NCBI GenBank assembly: GCA_029962745.1
Contig: CM057153.1
Coordinates: 12,572,446 to 12,636,445 of the forward strand
Length of the DNA: 64,000 nt
Source of the DNA: Echinometra lucunter
Lineage: Eukaryota > Echinodermata > Echinoidea > Camarodonta > Echinometridae
Direction: 5' to 3'
Below are positions 13,301 to 25,700 of the stretch, piece by piece. The notes beneath the pieces were generated by a model. It was not told the origin of the DNA. It worked only from the letters and a program-made list of their open reading frames with translations, and did not search any database. The stretch's first letter is position 1, and the number at the start of each line of letters is the position of its first letter. The translations under genes were made by a program, and so were the position numbers.

Positions 13301-15776
13301 ATTCCTTACACTACCAGTCTGCATCTTTTATCTTTTTTTTTCTAATGCACTCTCCTTTCCAATTTCATTTCTCTTCTGCTATCAGATAACACAATGTGCG
13401 TAATCCCAACAGAAGACGGTAAGTCATGAATAATGATGTAGAATAAAAATCAACATTTCATAATGATATTCACCGATTCTTACAGAGAAGCTCGAGTTCT
13501 GAGAAAGGTGAAAAATAATTTTGTGAGCTTTCTTATTATTTTCTATCAATGGCGGTTGAGAAGAATATCACAACAAAAATATTCCAAGGACTGCTCTTCA
13601 AATGTCATCATATTCGCAGTATGACAGGAAACAGCTCGAGTGTAGGTAATATGACTCATCTCTGCTCATAAAACATTGCATTTTCACTCCTCTACCTCGA
13701 TGAACCCTAATTAATGACGGTAACAACTTTTCCTTTCATTGCTTCCTCTTAAATAAAACATCGATCAAAAGTCTGCTTGCTAGTTAAACAGTGTGTTTGT
13801 TTGTTTGACAGTTTGTTTTTCATGGCTACGAGCAATTTCTCTTTTTTACCTTTCTTTTTTCTTTTCTTTTTTTTTTAATTTTTGTTCTAGCTTGTTTGTT
13901 TGACTGATTGTTTATGTGTTTGTTTTAATGGCACATACATTTGTTTATAAAAAATTATTCACGAGTGTATTGCATGAATTATTACCTACTTTTTGCCAGG
14001 GACCAGCGTTTCCAGAAGCCCTGCTTCCCTACCGTGCTTACTGATCTCTGTTATTCATTCCCTTCTTCATGTTATTACTGTCTTTTCTGTTGTCGTTTTT
14101 TTGAACATGTTTCTTCATTTTGGTTTTTATTACTGCATTGTTAATTGTACAGTCGCTATTGTGAAAAACGAAAATGAAATTGAATCTGCGAAATCTAATA
14201 TTCTAATCTAATCATTTACCACGCAGAATATACCTATTTAAAAGAAGACGATATCCTGAATGTGACATCGCCTTGTTACCCCGACTACGTCGAGCTTGCC
14301 AACGGGATCAACCGGGTCTTCGTAGCACCGGAGGGGAACAGGATTAAAATCTCATTTTCCGAGTTCAAATTTGAAGAAGGTGAGAAATACACTGCCAGAC
14401 TGACTGATAAATCTCAGTAAGAAAGGGATGAGAAAACTGTGATATATTGAGGAAGGCTCTTGACTCTTAAACGAGACTTCCTGGGTTCGATCCACACTGG
14501 TTGTTAACATCTTCAGACAAGATGTTTTTCCAGCCTTTGTCCTTCTCGACCCAAGTGTCATTGGGGACCTGGCAACTGCTGGGGTAATAATGATGATTTT
14601 GCAGGACCTGGAACAGTACTGGATGAGGCTTTCCTGAGTAAACGCAATGATTAGTAGTAGCATTATTGTATCATAGACTTGTACATGGACTTGTACTCCT
14701 AGACTTGAACACTAAAATGTGGCGTCACAATGTTGCCTCATATCTGAGCATTACTACCATTTTGCACCGTTCATATGCTTTATACTATCCTCACAGTTCT
14801 ACTGGGTAGAAAGGGCAACGTAGATGAATGACTTACCAAAGCACCTTTAGTGGCGCAGCTGAACCCCGGTGTTGTCACTTTATATTCAAAGGTGTAACCA
14901 TGATCATCGTTCGGCAACCCAGAATTTGACCCCTATTTCGCGATGTTTCAAGTACATTTTCAGCCATTTTTACCCCTATTTGGCACAAACCGGGTACAAA
15001 CCGGCCTTTAAAAAACACCCCTATTTTTCGCATTCCAAGTACACTTTTTGCAAACAAGGACCAGAAAAAACACCCTTTTTTCAATTTCGAGTAGAGTTCT
15101 ACAAGCTCAAAAACACTCTTTTTTTTTCAGTTTAAAGTACAGCTCATGAGAACAACCCTTTTTTTTCGAAGTCGCGAACATGCTTAAAAAAAGACCCCTT
15201 TTTAAGCGAAATTTCGAACGATCATGCGTACACGAAGTCAATACAGAGTGACAACACCGGGAGCTGAACCCCTATCGCAAACCATGTCATGCACAATCCT
15301 GCACAATCCTCTGCTACACCACGGCAACTATGATAACTAAAGAGTACTCATTCATTAGTCTTTCATCACTGCATCTTACAGATGGAGAGTTTCTTCACCT
15401 CGGTAGTGCCCCGGAGCCCGACGTCGTGGGGACGTTTATTGGCCGATTCACAGGCTACGATCTCCCACATGATATGATGAGCTCGGGGTCGGGACTGTGG
15501 TTGCGTGGATGGTCTTTTAGTGAGATCGTTGGTGGTCTTTTCGAAGCCCAAATCACCGTCCTCAAGGAAGAAAAAGGTAAAAGTATTTATACAGTTGGTT
15601 TTGCAAAAACAAACAAAAACAAATAAAAACAAACCTAACTTTCCCTGGCAGTATCTCATCGAATACACGTAGCTAGACATATGACAATGCATCATTTAAA
15701 AAAAGCAATTTAGCTTTTCTCATATGACGGAGATGATGGAGATAAGGACAACTGAAATATAACATTTATTATTATT

Positions 15777-15819
<43 letters not shown>

Positions 15820-18800
15820 CAGCAGTAGGAATAGTAGTAGCAGTAGTATAATTATGATTTTCTTGTTGTTGTTATTACTATTATCATTACTATCATCATA
15901 TCATCATCATCACCATCATCATTATCATTACTGTTATCACTATTATTATTTGGCAACCCCCGGCTTTGCCTAGGAGGGGAAAAGCGAACTCAGTCACTGT
16001 GACCCTCGGGTCTCCTCCCGATATTACTAATGTCAAACGATGGTGAAAATGGTTTGCTCACAAGACCAACGATCAACACAATAACGTCCATTCATTCAGT
16101 CTCTCTTTGCTTTCATTTGAAAAGAAACATCAACTCTCTACCTTCCTTTGATTGGAAATCAGTTAGATTGTGGTTGGGGACCAGTCCAAACTTGTATTGA
16201 GAAAAAGATTGACTTCAAAATCATTTAGATTGAGATCTTCATTCTAATTTTGGACTGGTCCCTCATTGTAAACTAAAAAAATTTAGAGAGAAAATATTGA
16301 ATAAAATGGAATCAGATTATGTATGAGAAAATAGAAATCAATTTTATTGCACGTAAACCATTTCCTCTCCTTCTTTTAGTTGACTTCACTTGTCCACCTG
16401 ACACGGAGCCATGTCGGTACGCCCTCTTGTGTTATTCAGAAGAGGAACAGTGTGATGGTCATACCAAATGTCCAAGCGGTACAGATGAGATAGGTTGTGG
16501 TAGGTAGGCCCACATCACATGCTTTCTCCGATTTTTTTTTTTTCAAATGCATAAAGAGACCCCTGTGTATAGGGAAAAAAAGGTGCTTTCGCTTTCATTG
16601 ATACCTAAATGGCACTGTTTCAATTTAGTGACAGAAGATATACTTAGAGAGATACATGGACCAACATCAGTTTTCTTTATAGATATAATCATTGTTGTCT
16701 TATCTATACATGTTTCAGTTAAAGAACAGTTTCCAGGCAGCCATTAAAAAGTATACCTCCGCAAACAGTATCATAACTCTGGGCACAATAATATTACAAC
16801 ACCAGAGATTCTAGGTGTTTTCCAAAGGTTGATTGATAATAATCAGATGGGGATGAAAATTTACACGTTATTCCAATATCAGCTGGATGAATTCTGGATA
16901 AGTTTAGGATTACCTTTGAATAAATTCTCATTCAATCTGTGAACGCTTCCAGCTCATATACAAATCTGGTTATAAACAGAATAATGTTTAAACATCGTGT
17001 CCTTTCTGGCTGAAAGCAAACCTAGATTCTTCCCAACTAGGCAAGACTATAAACAAGTCACTAATATTCTGGTTAATTGCATAAGCTCTCCAGACTACGT
17101 CATAAATTCTCATTTCCTGCCCATGAGTTCAATACAATGTCAAGAATGCTGACATCTATAGGAAATGTGAATAACATACTAAAATGTTCCACCTCTCGTC
17201 ACAAAATAAGAATGAATCATTGGTATTCAAATAGCTTCCACATGATACATGCATCTAAGTATTACAACAGCTTTCATCAGAAACTATTGCAAATTATATC
17301 AGTGTCATTATCATAAGGTGTAGAAAATCATCTAGAATGTTCTTCTTATTGATGTTTGATGATAAATATTTATGATATCTTGTTTGTTACTTATCATAAC
17401 GCATAGAGACCTTGTGGTGTTATGCATTCACTATAACATGTAGAAAGCAACGTATTATTATCATTATTTTAACAAACTGAATATTTATTTAAATTCTAGA
17501 AATTTCTATGATTACAAGTACATAAAGGAAACTAGAAATAACTTCCTTCCGGAAGATTCTTCACTTACGTAACACCTACCTTTTCCCAGCTTGTTATCCC
17601 CGTCTGTCCTACTTCAAGTGCTCGGACGGTCGCTGTCTGTCACGTCAGTACGTCTGTAATGGACCTCAAGGATGTTCAGATGATGAAGCATACTGCGGTT
17701 AGTTGAAATGGAATTATAAAAACTGATAATAATAATAAATGGGTTTTATTTCAACACGGGTAGTTATATCACTGTTGTTTTTCTTTCTTTTTTTTTTCAT
17801 TTTATTTATTTCCAAAATAGCAGCAAATGAATTTCTTACATTGATTTTTCATCTCAAAATCATCATGGAATCAAGAATTTAGAGTGATATGAAATATATA
17901 CATATTAATATCAAATCAGTACAAATAATGATAAATGTATAAATAAGTAGATAAGCAAATGTTCGCTGCATTGTGGTGGAAACCTATAAAAGCATAGCTT
18001 GTGAATCAGGTTCTGCTCATCACGCGGGCCCAGCAATTATCATTACTTCAGCAATGCCAGAAACCCATTTAATATACCTGAGTTGAGATTGATATATGTC
18101 GGTAAAACACCTTGTCCAAGGATGTAAGCACCGAATAAAGATTTAACCAAGGACCTCTAGTATGAGAAGCAAGAGCCTTCACCCCGGGGGGGGGGGGGGG
18201 GGTACTCGACCCCAAAAGTGGTAGGTGTGCCGTAGGCGAGACAAAAAACGGGGGCTTTGCAACGAGCTTATTGTGAAAAGGAGGGTCTTCGGAACGGGCT
18301 TCTGAACTAAAAATGTTTGTGAAAACGGGGGTCTTTGGAACGGTTCGCCTGCGTGTGAGTGCGTATGTATCCCTATGGAACGGGTATACGTGCATGCAGT
18401 TAGCCCGGCGGCACGAGCGCCGGGTGGCTCGCGCAGAGGCGATGGTCGGACAGCGCTCTGCGGGCCGCTTTTCACCAAAAATGCAGCTCATTGTAGCGGA
18501 TCAATGCGGCCGGAACGGCGTAACGAAAAACATGCGAAGCTTTGGAACGGATTTCTTTCTTCTTTTTTCTCGATAAAAAGAAAATGCTATGCTTTGGAAC
18601 GGCTTTCTTTGTTCTTTTTCTCAATAAGATAAAAATGCTTTGCTTTGGAACGGAAATTTGAGTGTAAAAATGGGGGTCTTCTCCGCGGCACATACCCACC
18701 ACGCGTTATATACTGAGTGCCCCCCCCCCCCGGGGCCTTCACACCCCTTGGCTCGAAAACACTTCTTGGAAGAAAAAAAAAAACCCTCGAAACTAAGCAC

Positions 18801-18980
18801 ATTCTAAATTGAAATATTACAGAGCTTCTGATCCTTAGACATTCTTTTCTATTTAATCTTTTAATTTAGCTGCTAAAAATTTAAAAAAAAAATCGGGAAA
18901 AGGGAGAAACTTGGAACGCCTGTATAAAAGCGCCCTATAAATGTAATTATTATTATTATTATTAGCAGTCGTAGTAGTAA

Positions 18981-19033
<53 letters not shown>

Positions 19034-19703
19034 TAATCATTATTATCATTTTTATTATGTATAATGAACCTCAAGGGTGTTTGAATAACCAGGCATACTG
19101 CAGATATTCGAAGGTGTGGCTCATGTTGGTTTTACGTTCTATATTGGACCCCGATTCTAAAACAGTTACCATAAATTGCCTCTCGGATGACTAGAACTTA
19201 ATTACTCTAGAGAACTTAGATGGTCGTTGTTTGCACTTACCTAAACCATATGTTTTGTACTTGGAAGAACGATCCTTTTCATGCCAGAAAGCATTGACCG
19301 ATTAATAGTCAGACAATAAAGCACATGTTCATGCTTCGCCTTGTTTTGCAGGTTTTACATGTCCAAGTGGAAAGAATTTGACGGATGCTTTCATATGCGA
19401 TGGTTTCAATGATTGTGGCGACTTTGCAGACGAGAGGCAAAATTGTTGTAAGTCATTTTGGCCTCACGTTGCTACTGATATAGTTCGCTCTAAGGCAAAT
19501 CAAAGTCAAGATTTCAACACGTATTGGTAACATAATATGCAGTATTGAGCTATGGATATACCCACATGAAAGTTGACTTGAGGTCTGGCCACCTGAAGTC
19601 GGCAGTCCTCAAGTCGACAACGGAACTTAGACAGTTTTACGGGTAAATACAGTATAAGAGAAAAGAAATGGGGATACTTTAAATTGAATCTAAACCAAAC
19701 CAA

Positions 19704-19734
<31 letters not shown>

Positions 19735-22700
19735 CTGACAACTTGAAGTCAACTTATGGTATGCCAATAGTTACTTCAAGTTAATTTATTGACCTTACAA
19801 GCAACCGGTGAACTTTAAGAAAAGATCGATCATTTTCATCTGTCCCCAGTCCCTTCCACCCGCCCCTAAAAAAATTAAATACTAAAATGGAAGCGATATC
19901 TCTGAGTAACAAAATACTAGCAACTGATGACTTCAAGTCAACTGTTTGGCCTAAACAATAACTCAAGGCAATAACTGTTTAGTAACTGAACAGGCAGCCA
20001 TACATTACGGCCAATAGTGTATTTGATCGTAATTTTCAAAGTTCCGTTGTCGACTTGAGGTCTGCCGCCTTGAGGTGGCTAGACCTGAAGTCGACTTTGG
20101 TGTGGGTATTTCCATTGTTGCATATGTTATAATATATATATATATACACACATGTACATAAATGAAATTAAAATGTTTGAGTATTCTAGTTTGTATGATT
20201 ATTGCGATAAAATTATGTTGCAGTCTGTTTGATATCCATCATCAAATGAAACTTTAATTCTATATTTTTCATCTTGAACTTCAAGTTGCTAAATGACGAT
20301 TGCCGTGTGTTTTATACCCCTTCCCCCCCTCTCTCTCTCTCTCTCTTTCACGCTCTCTCTCTTTCTCTCTTGCTATCTTTCTTGCTGTAGCCTGTGATAA
20401 CGAAGACCAATGGCAATGCCCTGATGGAACATGTATCTATAAGAATAATGTATGTGACGGGTTTGCTCACTGCGCAGGAGGGGAAGATGAGACAAGCTGT
20501 TGTAAGTAGTTTTCATGCAACTAATAAAAATCAAATTTATCATATCACTTTACTTTATCGTAATCTATTATTCACCTTGTTATTTACGTTATTTATGTCA
20601 AATTCAAGTTTAAAATAATAATGCGATAACATCATCAGTGATTTCCATTACTTTAATGGTCTGATGGTGATTAAATGGTGAGATATATAAATATACATTT
20701 TAAAGAAGCATAATACAGGTGCAGGTAAAATGGTAAATAAGAATCACTGGGTTAATGGGGGTATTTAATGTGACTGCTAAGAAAGCATGTGTATGCTTGT
20801 TAGTAAGCAACCAGGGGACCGACGGCTTTAAGTCCCCTCCGCAGGACTTGGTAATGAGGATTAATACCTTACCAAAGGGCATTAGCGCATCCGCTTGGTT
20901 TCGAACCCCGGTCATCACGGTTACGAGATCACTGCTCTACCATTGAGGCACAGCGCCTCCTGTAAGTAAACACAAAAGTTTGGATATTAATGATGTTTTG
21001 AAGTTATTCGGCATTTTTCAGTGATGATTTTGGCATAAAGGTAGTTTCGAATCTTGATACTGTGATGGTCAAATGTAGTTCTCACTTAAAGGCTTTCATT
21101 ACATGATGTTCATTTCCATGAAGATTGCGAAAGCTGGCAGTTTGATTGTGGGGACGGTACGTGTATCCCCTATTGGGAACGATGTGACGGTAACACTTCA
21201 TGCGCAGATAACAGCGATGAACAAAACTGCCCAAGTAAGTGGACTTAAGTGTCATTATGGCTTTATACAACCTGGTTTACTATATGAACTGATCAGGTGT
21301 TGTTTAAAAGTTTAAACACTGCTGTTCAAAGTTTTAAACAGCAGTGTTCAATTTTTAATATTTATTGTTCAAAAAATTGAACATGCTGTTTAACTTTTAA
21401 AACAATTGTTTAAACTTTTAAACAACACCTGATCAGTTCATATAGTAAACCTGGTTGTATAAAATTTTATAAAAGTTGTTTAATTTTATTTTTACTGTGA
21501 ATATGATACGGTATATAACATGTCTGTAAAACTTTGTATTCAGGTAGACGTATTTGTATATTTTTTGCATATATAGTGCTGTTGTGAAAAATATCCACCT
21601 TGGATATCAAGATACCTTTGATAGCTGGCCATGTCCAGCGGTCCTTGTAACTGTAAGCAGAATCCCAAATAGGCCTGTCAAAGTGGTTCGTTGCAACCTC
21701 AGATGACAGTGAAAACCACTTATTTATTAACAAAAACAATTCCAAGAAATTTGTAATGCACGTAATATATGCGCTGGAAGAAAAGACTAGCTGAAGAAGT
21801 AGAAGAGGAGAGATCTCTAGTAAAATTAACATGATTATTTCAACACTGTAAATTTATGTGAACACCAAAATATTTTCATGTGTCATTTGAGCTGATTCAT
21901 CCATATCTGTATTAATGTAATAGTATGTCTGTGATGCATCGAAGTTAGTCCCTCATACTTTCAGATTTGTTTTTTTTTTTATTGTGTATGCTATTGGATA
22001 ACAGATATTAAACATTCTTCACTCCAATGCTGATGACAGTCCTTAAATGGTCTGTCTTAACCTAACATTAATAGCCCTGTATTTTGATGTGTTAAAGAGT
22101 GCCCAGGAAGACTGTTCCAATGTGCCTCGTTCCAGTGCCTCTCACAAGCCGTTGTATGCGATGGTAAACCCGACTGCTTCGGAGGGGATGATGAACATGA
22201 CTGCCGTAAGTAATATCCTAACAATATAATCATATCCCTCGGACAGCTATCATACATGTGACACACTCCCCCTCCCCCTCCCCCTCCCCCTCCCCCCTCC
22301 CCCACCCCCATCGCTCAGGACATTAGTTTTCCTAGGAGAACAGATTTGAAAGAAAACCAGGGAACATACGGGTCAGGGAATTTCTGGAAAGTCAGGGAAT
22401 TGGAAATTCCTTTTTCCAGAAGCAAAAAGTCAGGGAAAGTCAGGGAATTTGTCAATTTCTTCTGGAAAGTCATGGAAAATCATTTATTCAAGACATTTTT
22501 CATATTAATAAATTCATGCTCTGGCCAGCCCTGCATTCATGGCACTCAGATCAGCTTTGAATCTCTTTTAATCAGCATGCTTTTTATGTAAATTTTACAT
22601 CACTTGTGATCGATGAGTCATGGAAATTTGCATTTCCTGCCCTGGAAAGTCATGGAAAGTCATGGAATTTTGAAAATATAAGTGTATGAACCCGGGAAAA

Positions 22701-25700
22701 CAAAAACCAAAAATGATTTGTATTCTATTTGCCGTATTGCAATTTGACGTAAAAATAGAGTTTTTCTAAGGATCGTTTGATGGAAATCGTCCATGGGCCA
22801 GTTGACCAGGAGTTGGTAGTCCACGAATAGTTGCCCCACACCACATAGTGCAGTAATGAAGGGATATTACGCTCAGCACACCCTTCACCCTTGTGCCATG
22901 CTTTTTAATGAATCAATTTTCTAGACTGTCGAATCTCAACTTGGATGATGAAGTGCTGACTTTCCCTTTCGGAAAAGAAAAAATAGGAAGGCAAAATCCT
23001 TGTCCATTGTCTAAATGTCTTCAAGCCTTAATATACCTATAGGGAAAATTCACTTTGAAAATAATTACGCCGGTTTGTGCAATGCTTATTTCCATAGCTC
23101 CACCAGCAGACTGTTTGGAGGGAGAGTTCTCATGCGCTAACGGGAAATGTCTGCGAGCAAGTCTGGTGTGTGATGGTGTACCTCAATGCATTAATGGAAC
23201 GGATGAAGCATATTGTGATAAGGACGACTGTAAGATAATAGTTGTAATGATTATAATAATTATGTTAATGATGACGATGATGATGGTGGTGGTGGTAATG
23301 ATGGCCGTGAAGATGATGGTTGTGGCAGTGATGATGATGACGATGGTGGTGGCGTGATCGAGGTGGTGGTGGTGATGGTGGCGCTGATGGTTGTGGTGGT
23401 GATGGTGGTGACGATGATGATGATGGTAGTGGTGGTGGTGATGATGATGATGATGATGATGATGGCGGTGGTGGTGATGATGGTTGTGGCGGTGATGATG
23501 ATGGTGGTGGTGGTGGTGGTGGTGATGATGATGATGATGGTTGTGGCGGTGTTGATGGTGGTAGTGGTGGCGATGATGATGATGATGATCATAGTGCTGA
23601 TGGTGATGGTGGTGATGAAAACGATGGTGGTGAAGATGATGATGATGATGATGGTGGTGATGATGATGATGATGATGGTTGTGGCGGTGTTGATGGTGGT
23701 GGTGGCGATGATGATGATGATGGCAGTGATGATGATGGTAATGGTGGTAATGAAAATGATGGTGGTGGTGATGATGAAGGTGATGGCTGTGGTAACTCAT
23801 AAAATTATAATAGATTCCAACTCATTCATTTTGTTCGTCTTATAGTTTCCTGCGAGTTTCGTTGCAACAATGGAGAGTGTATTCCACACGACTGGGTTTG
23901 CGACGGTGTTGACGACTGCTTAGAAGGGGAGGACGAACCCGACTGCGAAGAGGTAGAGCCTGAACGTACGTTCCCACATACTGGTGTGTCACATAGGTGT
24001 TCGGTGTCACATGTTATGTGTAAAATATGTTTCCTTTGTTGATGTTTTTTTTCTTTGAAACGTTTTGAGTTTACATTACCTCATACACAGATGTTACACC
24101 CGTTCGGTGTACTATGTGCGTGTTTTGTTATGTTTCGAGGTTGTATAAAATCACATTGGTTTGGGTGTTATACTGGACTATTAGGTGCTACATGAAAGGT
24201 GTTCAATATATATCACATTCACTGGCGTAGCCAGGAATTTTCAAGGGGGGCAAGACAAGGGAGTGAAGCAACTGAGCAGGGAGTGGGAGGGGGTATCCCC
24301 CTCCTACGGTAGCACGAATTTGAACATTCGTGCATGGAAATGGCATTTTCTGCACGCTAAAATTCAGTATCAGGTGTAACTTATATGAGAAGTGGCATAT
24401 GCAAATTTCTTATACCCCCCCCCCCCCCCCCCCCTTCGCGTTTTATTTTTTCCACTCCGATCCGATCAACGTGGGACGATGGCCCCTGGTTATGGCGCTG
24501 GAAGGCTCTGAGGTTACACACGACTAGTTAGTGAACCCTCAGCCAGACCAGTGAAAAAGGTGTACGAAACCAATGTTTTTCAGGGAGGGAAGAAAAGAGT
24601 TCAGCGATCAAATACAGTGATGAAGCTATTTCTCAGCGGGGGAGGGTGTTTCCCCTCCCACAATAGGGTACTTTTTGAAAATATGTGCATCAAAATGGCA
24701 TTTTGCGCATTTCATTTTCATTATGAGGTAATAGTGGTATAGACCAATCCCCTTCTCTCTTAATTTTTTTTACTGTCCGATCAAGAGGCGGGTCATGGCC
24801 TCCTCCCCCCCCCCTCCCCCCTCCCTTAGCTATGCCTATGTCCTCATTCATGCACTGACGGAATATTGGAATTAGATTGATTTGTGTTGTTAGCAGTACC
24901 AATTTTTTTACTCGCCGATCAACAGGGGTGGGGGCCATGGCCCCCTTTGTGCCCCCCCCCCTTAGCTACGGCAGTGATCACATTTTGAGTATACCCCTAA
25001 AACGTTTAAACTCTTCTCGATACTGCTATATGTCAACTGAATTGTAGCATAAGTCGTGACTAATTTTTAATTGTTTTGATATGTTAGTTTTATATGAAGC
25101 TACTTTGCACTACAACTGGAAACATTTCAAGTTTTCATTTACTGTTTTAGATACAACACTTCAAATACGATATAATCCTGGTAAAACCGATTCACATTCA
25201 TGTCAGAATTTGTTCAAATAAAATGGATTCAACAGTTTTTGCGAACCTCTTCGTACTCTAAATCTTATAGCTTGTGATGAAGGCTTCTTTCGGTGTCCGG
25301 ATCGGGAATGCATCCCGGATATCCTCATTTGCAATGGTATCCGAGATTGTAAGGGTAATGCGGATGAGCAGAACTGCACAGCAAATGCAACAGGTGACTT
25401 AGAGGCATTGGTTAACATTGTTATGATTTTTAAAAATCTTGTTTTGTTACTTGAAAATGGGATAAACATAAGGGTTAAAGTGTAAAAATACCAGTCTGAA
25501 AGTTTCAAAGTACAATATCCACAGGAAGTAATTCTAAATTTAAAAAATGTGAAACAATGTTTGAAAAATATACCACGGTCGGTTGCACAGAACAGACATA
25601 AGGAGTGCGCAAGCGCGTATGACTCACCTTACCGTAATATGTGTATTGGCGTATCACGCGGCGGGAGGCACATAACGGCATTTTCAAATTCAAGCATAGT

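Noticed and set aside
14869..15135. 88-codon frame near 14869
   Set aside because: Lies inside the hAT-like element and has no transposase features.
18069..18632. Overlapping frames of 85-140 codons
   Set aside because: They lie in and around a non-coding transposon with G-tract ends.
23183..23800. His-rich 205-codon frame on the minus strand
   Set aside because: Product of the ATG/GTG satellite; no splice sites or non-repetitive portion of length.
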